Source: Ferrovum myxofaciens (GTDB taxonomy: Bacteria; Pseudomonadota; Gammaproteobacteria; Burkholderiales; Ferrovaceae). Taken from it: a stretch of DNA of 51,231 bases. The notes below the pieces were generated by a model. That model was not told the DNA's origin, made no database searches, and saw only the letters and a list, made by a program, of their open reading frames with translations. Location: contig NZ_JPOQ01000003.1 in NCBI RefSeq assembly GCF_000735045.1, forward strand, positions 1-51,231, read 5' to 3'. How positions within the stretch are numbered: position 1 is the first letter of the stretch; the number at the start of each line of letters is the position of its first letter. Both the position numbers and the translations under genes were made by a program. Below are positions 9,767 to 17,510 of this stretch, piece after piece.

Positions 9767-10567
9767 ATGGAACAGAGAAACCTGCACGCTTGGCTCGAAA
9801 CACCCTTGGGACAGTATGTGCTCCAGATGGAGCAGGATATGCTGGATCAGGCGGTGGCGAACCTGTTTGGCTTCAATGCGCTGCAAATCAGTTGGCCCCA
9901 TCTGGATGGATTGCGCACCAACCGGATTCCGCATCATATCTCTTTGAGCACACGTCTGGGGGGAACCATTCAGGCCGAACCCTGTGCCCTGCCTCTGGCT
10001 TCTCAGAGCCTGGATCTCGTGGTCATGCCCCATGCTCTGGAGTTTGCCGAACATCCCCATGCCCTGTTGCGGGAGGTGGATCGAGTCATGCGCCCTGAGG
10101 GGCGGTTGGTGGTCGTGGGCTTCAATCCACGAAGTCTGTGGGGCGTGCGCCAGTTGTTCACTCTGAATCGACGGGTCTCTCCCTGGTCGGGACATTTCAT
10201 CAGCCTCTCCCGTCTCAAGGACTGGCTGGCCCTGCTGGGCTTCGAGATGGATGGGGGGCGATTTGGCGCCTATGCCCCCCCTTTCACCAGTGCTCGCTGG
10301 TTACACCGTTTCCGCTTCATGGAACTGGCGGGTGATCGCTGGTGGGGGGTAGGCGGCGGTATTTATCTGCTGCAGGCGGTCAAGCGAGTGCATGCCATGC
10401 GCCTGATCATGCCGCGCTGGCAACCTCAGAATGTGGTGGAACCTTCCTTGGCTGCTGCGGTGCGCAGCGCGGGGGTCCGTCGGCAGGGGGTGCAACCAGA
10501 GGCGCATGATAACGTGGTCCCTCTTCTGCCCCGTCCCAAGGCGGTGCCGGTATCGCCCCAATCATGA
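9767..10567 (+). CDS. SAM-dependent class I methyltransferase, YafS-like
   Basis: The 266-residue protein has a methyltransferase type 11 core: an acidic strand with [13 protein letters not shown] (the usual post-II/IV region), then [21 protein letters not shown], the classic motif after the SAM site. The first SAM-binding glycine loop is not well conserved ([15 protein letters not shown]), as is typical for the YafS/UbiE-like proteins that sit between gloB and rnhA. The substrate is unknown for the family. The C-terminal ~60 residues are basic and variable. Its stop overlaps the rnhA start (ATGA), giving translational coupling to RNase HI and then dnaQ. A longer reading frame reaches 9683 but would overlap gloB, and the ATG at 9767 fits the family better. 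Confidence 0.85.
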   Translation: MEQRNLHAWLETPLGQYVLQMEQDMLDQAVANLFGFNALQISWPHLDGLRTNRIPHHISLSTRLGGTIQAEPCALPLASQSLDLVVMPHALEFAEHPHALLREVDRVMRPEGRLVVVGFNPRSLWGVRQLFTLNRRVSPWSGHFISLSRLKDWLALLGFEMDGGRFGAYAPPFTSARWLHRFRFMELAGDRWWGVGGGIYLLQAVKRVHAMRLIMPRWQPQNVVEPSLAAAVRSAGVRRQGVQPEAHDNVVPLLPRPKAVPVSPQS

Positions 10568-11013
10568 GTGTGGTTCGGATCTATACGGACGGGGCGTGCA
10601 GTGGCAACCCCGGACCGGGCGGGTGGGGCGTGTGGTTGCACAGTTCGGGAGGGGAGCGTGAACTTTGGGGGGGGGTGGCGCAAACCACCAATAACCGTAT
10701 GGAATTGCAGGCTGTCATCGAAGGATTGACGGCCTTGACCCGACCCTGTGAAGTGGAACTGTATACCGATTCCCAATATGTCCAGAAAGGCATCCAGGAG
10801 TGGATTCATGCCTGGCGTCGCAATGGTTGGCTCACCTCTGCCCGCAAGCCGGTACGGAATGCTGATTTGTGGCAGATCCTCTGGGAGGCAACCCAGCGTC
10901 ACCAGATTTCCTGGTACTGGGTCAAAGGTCATGCGGGAGATTTGGGCAACGAACGGGCCGATGCGCTGGCACGGCGCGGTCTGGAAGAAAAAGGGCGGGT
11001 ATGCGCTGGGTGA
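10564..11013 (+). CDS. rnhA: Ribonuclease HI
   Basis: The 149-residue enzyme cuts the RNA strand of RNA-DNA hybrids, acting on R-loops and primers. The four carboxylates of the active site are all seen: Asp9 ([17 protein letters not shown]), Glu47 (NNRMEL), Asp69 (YTDSQYV) and Asp133 (GNERADALA), together with His123 in VKGHAG. The basic protrusion ([20 protein letters not shown]) is present. It overlaps the upstream methyltransferase by 4 bp and the downstream dnaQ by 13 bp. Confidence 0.97.
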   Translation: MSVVRIYTDGACSGNPGPGGWGVWLHSSGGERELWGGVAQTTNNRMELQAVIEGLTALTRPCEVELYTDSQYVQKGIQEWIHAWRRNGWLTSARKPVRNADLWQILWEATQRHQISWYWVKGHAGDLGNERADALARRGLEEKGRVCAG

Positions 11014-11732
11014 TGCTGGATACCGAGACCACCGGGTTGGACCCCCGTCAAGGCCATCGCCTGGTGGAAATCGGATTGGTGGAAATCCTCACCCGACGTC
11101 GTGCGCGCACCTGGCATCACTACCTCAACCCAAGACGGGAGAGTGATCCGGGCGCCTTGGAAAAGCATGGTCTGACGACGGATTTTTTGAAGGATAAACC
11201 TCCCTTCGGGTCGGTGGTGGAAAGTTTCATCGAATTTTTGTGTGATTCCCCCAAGGGAATGCCTCTGAACTGTTTGGTCATTCACAACGCCGCCTTCGAT
11301 CTGGGTTTTCTCGATCATGAGTTGAGTCTGCTGGGAAGGCCTGCGTTGCTGGCTCATTTGCCAGAGGGCGTGTTGGTGGATTCCCTCAAGGTGGCACGGG
11401 AATTATTTCCGGGAAAACGTAACAGTCTGGATGCACTGTGCGAACGGTATGAAATCGATCATGCCCACCGTACCTTCCATGGTGCGCTCCTGGATGCCGA
11501 ATTGCTGGGTGAGGTTTACCTGGCCATGACGCGGGGCCAGGAACATCTGTTGATGCCCGAAGAAACTTCTCCGGGTTCGATGCAGATGCCCGGCTACGTT
11601 GCCTCGGTTTCGGCCCATGGATTACGGGTACCCAAGGCCACCGAAGAGGAAATGGAAGCCCACCGTACTCAATTGGAACGAATTCACCAAGCCAGTGGTG
11701 GGCGAGTGCTATGGCGGCCTGAGATTGCTTAG
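11001..11732 (+). CDS. dnaQ: DNA polymerase III epsilon subunit (3'-5' proofreading exonuclease)
   Basis: The 243-residue protein proofreads for the replicative polymerase. DEDDh exonuclease residues are complete: Asp7 and Glu9 ([10 protein letters not shown]), Asp100 ([10 protein letters not shown]), and His160 with Asp165 (HGALLDAEL). The [10 protein letters not shown] segment between them is typical of DnaQ. The remaining C-terminal ~60 residues would contact the polymerase alpha subunit and clamp. The ATG at 11001 lies inside the end of rnhA and yields the standard N-terminus. The 3' end overlaps the convergent DUF1841 gene by 4 bp. Confidence 0.95.
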   Translation: MRWVMLDTETTGLDPRQGHRLVEIGLVEILTRRRARTWHHYLNPRRESDPGALEKHGLTTDFLKDKPPFGSVVESFIEFLCDSPKGMPLNCLVIHNAAFDLGFLDHELSLLGRPALLAHLPEGVLVDSLKVARELFPGKRNSLDALCERYEIDHAHRTFHGALLDAELLGEVYLAMTRGQEHLLMPEETSPGSMQMPGYVASVSAHGLRVPKATEEEMEAHRTQLERIHQASGGRVLWRPEIA

Positions 11733-12163
11733 GTGGAAAGGGTGGCCTGGAGCAACTGGCGGTAACGCTCCTGATCGGGCGGGGTTCCCTGGCGTTGGGA
11801 TTCCCACAGGACCTGACCCAGACAGTCCAGAAGGCGGTGGCGTGCTTCATGTTCGTCACGGGTGGTTCGGCATAGGCGCTGAAAAATTGCGCTGATGCCC
11901 GGGGGGTGATCGATTCCCAACTGTTCTTCGAGGGCAAGATGCAAGGACAGGTGTAAAAATGGGTTCATGCCGCCCTCCTCCGGGCCCCAGGTACGTTCCA
12001 GGGTTTCTTGGGAAGTGGATTCGAGCAGCGGGTGAAATTCGGGGTGGTATTGAATGACTTCCGTAGCCAGCGCTTCCAGGGGGCTCAGCAGGCGTCCGTT
12101 GCGTTGTCCTTGCCAGGCTTCCATGAAAAATTTCCGGACTTCTTCACGGCTGGGTTCAAACAT
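11729..12163 (-). CDS. DUF1841 family protein
   Basis: The 144-residue soluble protein of unknown function is common in Beta- and Gammaproteobacteria. It starts [13 protein letters not shown] and contains the family hallmark tracts SPLEALATEVIQYHPE, GMNPFLHLSLHLALEEQL and IDHPPGI. These include several conserved His and Glu residues, but the family has no proven activity. It is last in the leftward bpt-pyrD-ferredoxin-nth operon and its start overlaps the nth stop by 8 bp. The ATG at 12163 has GGGGA upstream. Confidence 0.88.
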   Translation of the reverse strand: MFEPSREEVRKFFMEAWQGQRNGRLLSPLEALATEVIQYHPEFHPLLESTSQETLERTWGPEEGGMNPFLHLSLHLALEEQLGIDHPPGISAIFQRLCRTTRDEHEARHRLLDCLGQVLWESQRQGTPPDQERYRQLLQATLST

Positions 12164-12788
12164 GGATTTTCCCCGTGTCACAAAGATCCTGAATCGGGCA
12201 GATGCCACAGCGCGGTGCCCGTGCCAGGCAGATGTGTCGGCCCTGCAGGATCAACCAGTGGTGGGCATGCTGCAGAAAAGGCGCAGGTACCGCGCGTAGC
12301 AGGGCCTGTTCCACCGCCAGAGGCGTGGTTCCGCGTGCCAGTCCGGTTCGATTGGCCACCCGAAAGACATGGGTATCCACGGCGATGGTGGGGTGACCGT
12401 AAAGGGTATTGAGGACGACATTGGCGGTTTTTCGACCTACGCCGGGCAAGGCCTCCAGTTCGACCTGGGTCTCTGGCACCTGACCCTCATGCTGATCAAC
12501 GAGAATTTTAGCCATTTCAATGGCATGGCGTGATTTTGTACGGTACAGTCCCAAGGTTCGGATGGCTTCTTCAAAGGCTGCCAATCCCAGCGTCAGCAAG
12601 TCTTGCGGGGTCTGTAGGGTGGGAAACAAAGGCGCAGTGACCCGATTGACTCCCACGTCGGTGGATTGAGCCGACAGGAGAACTGCCAGGAGTAACTGAA
12701 AAGGGGTATGCCAGATCAGTTCGGTGGTGGGATGAGGATTGGCCTGCGCCAATCGTTCAAACAACTGTTGGCGTTGGGCGGGAGTCAT
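12156..12788 (-). CDS. nth: Endonuclease III (DNA glycosylase/AP lyase)
   Basis: The 210-residue base-excision repair enzyme removes oxidised pyrimidines and nicks abasic sites. The helix-hairpin-helix and active site are seen at [12 protein letters not shown] with catalytic Lys120 and Asp138 ([10 protein letters not shown]). The [4Fe-4S] ligands are Cys187, 194, 197 and 203, at the same numbers as in the E. coli enzyme. The ATG at 12788 gives the usual length; the frame is open further upstream, but that is antisense to no known feature and reads into the ferredoxin gene. It overlaps the ferredoxin gene by 33 bp. Confidence 0.96.
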   Translation of the reverse strand: MTPAQRQQLFERLAQANPHPTTELIWHTPFQLLLAVLLSAQSTDVGVNRVTAPLFPTLQTPQDLLTLGLAAFEEAIRTLGLYRTKSRHAIEMAKILVDQHEGQVPETQVELEALPGVGRKTANVVLNTLYGHPTIAVDTHVFRVANRTGLARGTTPLAVEQALLRAVPAPFLQHAHHWLILQGRHICLARAPRCGICPIQDLCDTGKIHV

Positions 12789-13005
12789 GGAGCGGGGCGG
12801 CAGGCAAAAAGGTGATGCAGTTTTCTGGACAGGGGGGGAGGCAATTTTCACAACCGGTACACAGTGCGTGCAGGATGGTATGCATCCAGCGTGCGGCGCC
12901 CACGATGGCTTGCTCGGGACAGGCGCGCACACACTTGAAACAACCGATGCAGCGGGTTTCATCGATCAGCGCGATTTGCCGGCGGGTGGCCAGGGTGGGA
13001 TTCAT
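12757..13005 (-). CDS. Short RnfB-like 2[4Fe-4S] ferredoxin
   Basis: The 82-residue protein is essentially two ferredoxin cluster motifs, [12 protein letters not shown] and [12 protein letters not shown], separated by about 26 residues, with a short Arg/Pro-rich end. It resembles the ferredoxin portion of the electron transport subunit RnfB/RsxB without the membrane segment or Fe-S N-terminal region. Such short versions commonly precede nth in Betaproteobacteria, so supplying electrons to the Nth cluster or its assembly is a plausible but unproven role. ATGA overlap with the pyrD stop indicates translational coupling. Confidence 0.85.
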   Translation of the reverse strand: MNPTLATRRQIALIDETRCIGCFKCVRACPEQAIVGAARWMHTILHALCTGCENCLPPCPENCITFLPAAPLHDSRPTPTVV

Positions 13006-14018
13006 ATCGGGCGGTCACTTTCCAGAATCTCGCGGATCAGGTCCGGGCCCCGATAGATCAGGCCGGTGTAGACCTGAATCAACTGGGCACCGGTGGTCAA
13101 CATGGCCTGGGCCTGCGCTGCACTGGTGATGCCGCCGACGCCAATGATGGGCAGAGCCCCGTCCAGCGTGCGGGCCAGATGGGCGACCACGGCCAGGGAT
13201 TTTTCATGGAGGGGCGCTCCGCTCAACCCCCCGATTTCCTGTCCGTGGGGTAGGTGCAGGACGGGATCGCGGGTAATCGTGGTATTGGTGGCGATGACCG
13301 CATCCATATGTTCTTCCACCAGAATCTGGGCAATATCTGTCAGGGCTGCGGGGGTGAGGTCGGGGGCGATTTTGATGGCAATGGGCAAAGGACGTCCCAA
13401 GTCTTCCACCAACCGGAGTCGTTCTTCATGAAGTGCGCGCAGGAGCGGGGGCAGGGCCTCGGTTCCCTGGAGTTGACGCAGATTTTGAGTATTGGGTGAA
13501 GAAATATTGACCGTGACATAATCCGCGTGGGGGGCCGCCGCAATGAGTGCGGATCGGTAATCCTCCACGGCCCGCTCCATGGGAGTATCGAAGTTTTTGC
13601 CGATATTGATGCCGAGGAGGGCGGAGGGTCGTCGTTGGCGGACCTGTTCCACCAGTGCGGCCACGCCATGGTTGTTGAATCCCAGGCGATTGATCAATCC
13701 TTCCACTGTGGGGAGGCGGAAGACACGGGGACGGGGGTTACCATTTTGTGGCCGTGGAGTGACCGTACCAACTTCAATGAACCCCACCCCGAGGGCAGCC
13801 AGTCCATGAATGAAGGTTCCGTTCTTGTCCAGGCCTGCGGCAATCCCCAGGGGGTTGGCAAAGGTCAGTCCCATGACGGTACGAGTGCGGGTGGAAACCA
13901 GATGTCCGGGCTGGACCAGACCGCACCGGGCAGCTTGGTCCAGAGCGGTCAGGGAGAGGGTGTGGGCAGTTTCCGGGTCGAGGCGAAACAGCAGGGAGCG
14001 AGCAATGGGATAGAGCAT
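13002..14018 (-). CDS. pyrD: Dihydroorotate dehydrogenase (quinone), class 2
   Basis: The 338-residue flavoenzyme oxidises dihydroorotate to orotate in pyrimidine synthesis and passes electrons to membrane quinone. The N-terminal amphipathic pair of helices ([18 protein letters not shown]) marks the membrane-associated class 2 enzyme. The FMN site and catalytic region are seen at [23 protein letters not shown] (catalytic Ser) and IGVGGI, and the end [11 protein letters not shown] is typical. It lies 9 bp after bpt and overlaps the ferredoxin start by 4 bp. Confidence 0.96.
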   Translation of the reverse strand: MLYPIARSLLFRLDPETAHTLSLTALDQAARCGLVQPGHLVSTRTRTVMGLTFANPLGIAAGLDKNGTFIHGLAALGVGFIEVGTVTPRPQNGNPRPRVFRLPTVEGLINRLGFNNHGVAALVEQVRQRRPSALLGINIGKNFDTPMERAVEDYRSALIAAAPHADYVTVNISSPNTQNLRQLQGTEALPPLLRALHEERLRLVEDLGRPLPIAIKIAPDLTPAALTDIAQILVEEHMDAVIATNTTITRDPVLHLPHGQEIGGLSGAPLHEKSLAVVAHLARTLDGALPIIGVGGITSAAQAQAMLTTGAQLIQVYTGLIYRGPDLIREILESDRPI

Positions 14019-14027
14019 CAGTGGGAG

Positions 14028-14783
14028 TCAGCGGATTGTCGAGTCAAGGGATTCGAGTAGTTCAGGAAAAGAAATCCAGGCGCCGGAAAACCAGGCTTCG
14101 AGGGGCTGGAAACGGCTTTTGTAAGTCATTTTGGCACAGGAACGGATCCAGTAACCCAGGTAGAGCCAAGGAAGTCCTTGTGTCTGACATTCCTCGATTT
14201 GCCAGAGAATGTTATAGGTGCCGTAGGAAACTCCGGGCATGTCCGGTTCATAGAAGGTGTAAACCGAAGAAAGTCCCTGGGTCAGTTCATCAATCAGGCT
14301 GACCATGCGCAGTTGTCCGGCTTCGCGAAACTCCACCAGGCGAGTAGGCAGGGAAGATTGTAGCAGGAATTGGCGATACTGATCTTCTCCGGTGCGGCCC
14401 TGAGTGATTTCTCGATGACGTGCATGCTGGTATCGGGTATAGAGCGAAAAATGCTCTGGTTCGAAATGCAAGGGCAGCGAACGTGCCTCCAGAGATCGAT
14501 GCTGTTTCCAAACACGGCGCTGAATGCGCGATGGGGCAAAGTCCTGTACCCGAATCCGTACCGGAATGCAGGCGCGGCAGCGGTGACAGTGGGGGCGGTA
14601 GGTGAAGAGTCCGCTGCGACGAAAGCCATTTTCCACCAGGAGGCTGTACAGTTCCTGGTTGATCTGAGGACCGGGGGCCACCACCTGAGAACGTGCGTTC
14701 TGTCCCTCCAGATAACTGCAGGGATAACTGGCCGTGACATAGCACTGCACGGGTTGGATCGGAAGGTCATAAAGGTGTGTCAT
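14028..14783 (-). CDS. bpt: Aspartate/glutamate leucyltransferase (Bpt, ATE1-like)
   Basis: The 251-residue aminoacyl-tRNA protein transferase adds Leu from Leu-tRNA to N-terminal Asp or Glu, creating a bacterial N-degron read by ClpS and ClpAP. The N-terminal half has the Cys cluster CYVTASYPCSYL and CHRCRACIPVRI, the metal-binding region of the ATE family. The C-terminal GNAT-like half has SSVYTFYEPD and WLYLGYWI. The clpS-clpA pair that recognises its products lies 2.4 kb away in the same window. The start codon overlaps the stop of a candidate 22-codon leader reading frame. Confidence 0.93.
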   Translation of the reverse strand: MTHLYDLPIQPVQCYVTASYPCSYLEGQNARSQVVAPGPQINQELYSLLVENGFRRSGLFTYRPHCHRCRACIPVRIRVQDFAPSRIQRRVWKQHRSLEARSLPLHFEPEHFSLYTRYQHARHREITQGRTGEDQYRQFLLQSSLPTRLVEFREAGQLRMVSLIDELTQGLSSVYTFYEPDMPGVSYGTYNILWQIEECQTQGLPWLYLGYWIRSCAKMTYKSRFQPLEAWFSGAWISFPELLESLDSTIR

Positions 14784-14848
14784 GGGGACACTCCAGGCGC
14801 GTCGTTCACGGGTTTGGGGGCGAAACGCAAGAAATCGGTGGCGTTCAT
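14780..14848 (-). CDS. Candidate 22-residue leader peptide upstream of bpt
   Basis: A short frame starts ATG 14848 (MNATDFLRFAPKP...) and its TGA overlaps the bpt ATG (ATGA), an arrangement that could couple translation of the two. AGGAG lies only two bases before the ATG, which is closer than usual, and a promoter-like TTGCAC/TATACT pair would place the transcript start almost at the ATG. No similarity to a known peptide was recognised. It may be a real small gene, a regulatory leader, or chance. Confidence 0.3.
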   Translation of the reverse strand: MNATDFLRFAPKPVNDAPGVSP

Positions 14849-14855
14849 GTCTCCT

Positions 14856-14883
14856 AGTATAATACGAGGTTCTGACTGTGCAA
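14856..14883 (-). promoter_or_regulatory. Candidate promoter for the bpt-pyrD-ferredoxin-nth-DUF1841 operon
   Basis: On the minus strand TTGCAC (14883-14878) and TATACT (14861-14856) are separated by 16 bp. The same spot also reads TATAAT on the plus strand (14858-14863), directed toward the acyl-CoA ligase, but no convincing -35 was found for that direction. Confidence 0.45.
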
Positions 14884-14945
14884 AATCATCGAGGATGGAG
14901 ACGGTAAAACCATGAGGGAAAGAAGGGAATGAGGAGAGAGGAAAG

Positions 14946-16559
14946 GTGATCGGTTCCATGATGGAACGTCCGCTGCTGGTTTCTGCCTTACTGGAACACG
15001 CGGCTCGCTGGCATGGCAAAACCGCCGTGGTTTCCCAGCGCGCCCCCCAAGAGGGGGTGACCCTTGGTTGGGCGGACATCGATCAGCGTGCCCGTCGTCT
15101 GGCTCAGGCACTGATTCGTCTGGGCGTGCGTCCAGGCGATCGGGTGGGGACCCTGGGTTGGAATCATCATCGCCATCTGGAAGCCTACTATGCGATCCCA
15201 GGCATGGGGGCAATTTGTCATACCCTCAATCCCCGCTTGTTTCCGGACCAATTGGTCCAAATTCTGCATGATGCAGAGGACGTGGGGTTATTGGTGGATT
15301 CCGGGCTTCTTCCGTTGTTGCTAACCCTGGAAAACCTGGGTGTGCGTTTGCCCTGGGTCATAGTGATGGGAGAACCCGGAGAAGCACGGGCCCCCCTCCT
15401 GGGGACGTGGTTTGACTACGAAGTTCTGCTGGCGGAAGAAGACGGAGGTTTCAACTGGCCGGACTGGCCCGAGGATCAAGCCGCCGGTCTCTGTTTCACC
15501 TCTGGAACCACAGGACGACCCAAAGGAGTGGTGTATTCCCACCGCTCCACCGTACTTCATGCCATGAGTGTGGCCTTGCCCGACAGTCTCGGGTTTTCAG
15601 CTTGCGACTCGGTATTGCCGGTGGTTCCCTTATTCCATGCCAATGCCTGGGGATTTCCTCATGCTGCTGCGCTGGTGGGGGCCAAACTGGTGTTGCCAGG
15701 TCCCTGGCTGGATGGGGCAACCCTGTATGCTTTGCTGGAGCGCGAGGAGGTTACGATCAGCGCGGGTGTGCCCACGGTGTGGCGAGGTTTGATGTCTTTT
15801 CTGCAGGCGCAGGAGGTGAAACTGCATCATCTGCGTTTGCTCGGGGTGGGGGGGTCGGCTTGCCCTTCGATGTTGGTGCGTTATTTCGAACAGGAACAGA
15901 AGGTGACGGTGCGGCCAGGGTGGGGGATGACAGAAACCAGTCCGGTGGCAGCGCTCGCGAGCCCCAAACGGGCACAGGCGGAGTTGTCCGGCGAGGCGCG
16001 CTGGCACTGGTTGGAGAAATCGGGGCGTCCGCCCTTTGGCGTGGATATGCGACTGAGGGACAGTGAGGGACGGGAAGTGAACTGGGATGGAAAAACCCCC
16101 GGTCACCTGGAGGTGCGCGGCCCGTGGATCTGCGAACATTATTGGAAAGAGGCGCGGGAGACGGAGCGAGCCTGGTTCCCCACCGGTGATGTGGCCACCC
16201 TGGATGAGGAAGGATTCTTGCAGATTACGGATCGGGTCAAGGATTTGATCAAGAGTGGAGGAGAATGGATCAGTTCGGTTCAGGTTGAACAGGCGGCTTT
16301 GCTTCATCCTGTCTTGCGTGAGGCGGCGGTGATCGGCGTTCCTGATCCGCATTGGGGGGAACGTCCTCTTTTGATCATGGTGCTGGAGGCAGGAAGGGTC
16401 GTGGAGGAAGAAGAATTACGGCAACATCTGGCGCGGCATGTGCCGCGCTGGAGTGTGCCCGATGGATTTCTGACGGTGGACAGTCTGCCCTATACCGCCA
16501 CGGGCAAAGTGGACAAGGTGGCTTTGCGCCAACGCTATGGAGAGTATACGGGGGGTTGA
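14946..16559 (+). CDS. Acyl-CoA ligase (AMP-forming, fatty-acid--CoA ligase family)
   Basis: The 537-residue ANL-superfamily enzyme activates a carboxylic acid as acyl-AMP and transfers it to CoA. The P-loop-like motif [19 protein letters not shown], the [10 protein letters not shown] adenine-site motif, [15 protein letters not shown] with [14 protein letters not shown] (hinge) and the terminal [12 protein letters not shown] (catalytic Lys) are all present. The overall pattern fits the medium/long-chain or methylmercaptopropionyl-CoA ligase group. Substrate cannot be fixed from sequence. GTG 14946 follows a purine-rich GAGGAGAGAG at good spacing and gives the family N-terminus MxGxMM; ATG 14958 is the alternative. 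Confidence 0.92.
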   Translation: MIGSMMERPLLVSALLEHAARWHGKTAVVSQRAPQEGVTLGWADIDQRARRLAQALIRLGVRPGDRVGTLGWNHHRHLEAYYAIPGMGAICHTLNPRLFPDQLVQILHDAEDVGLLVDSGLLPLLLTLENLGVRLPWVIVMGEPGEARAPLLGTWFDYEVLLAEEDGGFNWPDWPEDQAAGLCFTSGTTGRPKGVVYSHRSTVLHAMSVALPDSLGFSACDSVLPVVPLFHANAWGFPHAAALVGAKLVLPGPWLDGATLYALLEREEVTISAGVPTVWRGLMSFLQAQEVKLHHLRLLGVGGSACPSMLVRYFEQEQKVTVRPGWGMTETSPVAALASPKRAQAELSGEARWHWLEKSGRPPFGVDMRLRDSEGREVNWDGKTPGHLEVRGPWICEHYWKEARETERAWFPTGDVATLDEEGFLQITDRVKDLIKSGGEWISSVQVEQAALLHPVLREAAVIGVPDPHWGERPLLIMVLEAGRVVEEEELRQHLARHVPRWSVPDGFLTVDSLPYTATGKVDKVALRQRYGEYTGG

Positions 16560-16663
16560 TGGGTTTTTGGTTCAGACACAAAAAAGACCAAGTTCAACCG
16601 AAAAAACGGAAGAAACCTGGCCTAAATGATTACGGGACGGTCAAGTCCCGTTCACGCACCTAA
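16559..16663 (+). CDS. Candidate 34-residue basic peptide, coupled to the acyl-CoA ligase stop
   Basis: The ATG shares one base with the ligase stop (TGATG). The product would be about one third Lys/Arg ([17 protein letters not shown] within it). Its TAA overlaps the stop of the convergent cold-shock gene. No family was recognised. The TGATG junction could reinitiate translation, but the frame is short and its 3' part contains the hairpin at 16632-16651. Confidence 0.25.
   Translation: MGFWFRHKKDQVQPKKRKKPGLNDYGTVKSRSRT
16632..16651. terminator. Hairpin between convergent acyl-CoA ligase and cold-shock genes
   Basis: A perfect 7-bp inverted repeat, ACGGGAC with GTCCCGT around a 6-base loop, lies just before the convergent stops. 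There is no clear T-run on either side, so it is a hairpin with possible terminator or mRNA-stabilising role rather than a classical intrinsic terminator. Confidence 0.4.
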
Positions 16664-16863
16664 GCGTTTTGAATATTTGAAGCTTGTTTTCCCTTGGGTC
16701 CCTGGGTAACATCGAAGGAGACTTTCTGTCCTTCCTTCAGGGTTTTGAACCCGCCCATCTGGATGGCGGAGAAATGAGCGAAAAGATCTTCGCTTCCGTC
16801 ATCGGGGGTGATGAAACCGTAACCTTTAGAATCGTTGAACCACTTAACTGTACCTGTTGCCAT
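16660..16863 (-). CDS. Cold-shock domain protein (CspA family)
   Basis: The 67-residue single-OB-fold RNA chaperone matches the family length. RNP1 (KGYGFITP) and RNP2-like (LFAHFSAI) are intact, followed by [24 protein letters not shown]. The Ala in LFAHF replaces the more common Val. The ATG at 16863 has AGGAAAG upstream. A 5' leader of roughly 110 nt before the likely promoter resembles the long leaders of cold-inducible csp mRNAs, but its fold was not computed. It is convergent with the acyl-CoA ligase and divergent from clpS. Confidence 0.95.
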   Translation of the reverse strand: MATGTVKWFNDSKGYGFITPDDGSEDLFAHFSAIQMGGFKTLKEGQKVSFDVTQGPKGKQASNIQNA

Positions 16864-16977
16864 GTTTGCTTTCCTGTTGATGATTTGGGCCTTAAAACCC
16901 GGGTAAGGTTTGAGTTTCAAGGCCAGCAAACGGCAAAACCGGTGATGCAGACAACTTGGAACCAAACTCCAGTTGCA

Positions 16978-17007
16978 CTTTTACGCGAGTTTGGGTCAGG
17001 TCGTCAA
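16978..17007 (-). promoter_or_regulatory. Candidate promoter of the cold-shock gene with upstream A-tract
   Basis: TTGACG (17007-17002) and TAAAAG (16983-16978) are 18 bp apart on the minus strand. Immediately upstream a run of ten A followed by a T-rich stretch (about 17019-17036) could act as an UP element. The rest of the 338-bp divergent region 16864-17201 holds the csp leader on one side and the clpS promoter and leader on the other; no further gene is seen there. Confidence 0.5.
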
Positions 17008-17098
17008 GGGGGGATCCGTTTTTTTTTTGAAAAAAGGGTGGTTTTGTGCAAAAAATGATCAGAAATGAACTTTTTGAGTAAGGGGGTTGCGAAAATTC

Positions 17099-17127
17099 TT
17101 GAAAAGTTTAGACTGAAACCATATCTT
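17099..17127 (+). promoter_or_regulatory. Candidate sigma-70 promoter of clpS-clpA
   Basis: TTGAAA (17099-17104) and TATCTT (17122-17127) are separated by 17 bp. The predicted transcript would have a purine-rich leader of about 70 nt before the AGGAG ribosome-binding site of clpS. Confidence 0.5.
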
Positions 17128-17201
17128 TGGAGACAAGGGGAAGAAGGGGGCGGAAAAGCGTCGAGTTTCCTCATGGTGGACTTGGGTGAGAGAGGAGCAG
17201 G

Positions 17202-17510
17202 ATGAATCGGGAATTGACAACCGTGCTGGAAAGAAAAGAGATCCGGGTGAACCCGCCGCCGCTCTTTGATGTCCTGTTGCTGAATGATGATTATACCCCC
17301 ATGGAATTTGTGGTGGACGTTCTCGGGCGGGTATTCGGTCTGGAGCAGGAGGCGGCAGTACGAGTCATGTTGCAGGTTCACACGGAGGGTCGTGGACTCT
17401 GTGGCACTTATCCACGGGATATTGCAGCAACGCGGGTGGCGCGCGTCGTCACCCTGGCACGAGCGGCACAACACCCTTTGCAATGTATCATGGAGGAACG
17501 GGGATCATGA
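17202..17510 (+). CDS. clpS: ATP-dependent Clp protease adaptor ClpS
   Basis: The 102-residue adaptor delivers N-degron substrates to ClpAP. The core begins [20 protein letters not shown], in which the Asp-Asp pair and the following Met contribute to the N-terminal residue pocket. The later [24 protein letters not shown] is the conserved ClpA-binding face with the pocket His. The AGGAG ribosome-binding site and the ATG at 17202 are clear. Its stop overlaps the clpA start (ATGA). Confidence 0.96.
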   Translation: MNRELTTVLERKEIRVNPPPLFDVLLLNDDYTPMEFVVDVLGRVFGLEQEAAVRVMLQVHTEGRGLCGTYPRDIAATRVARVVTLARAAQHPLQCIMEERGS

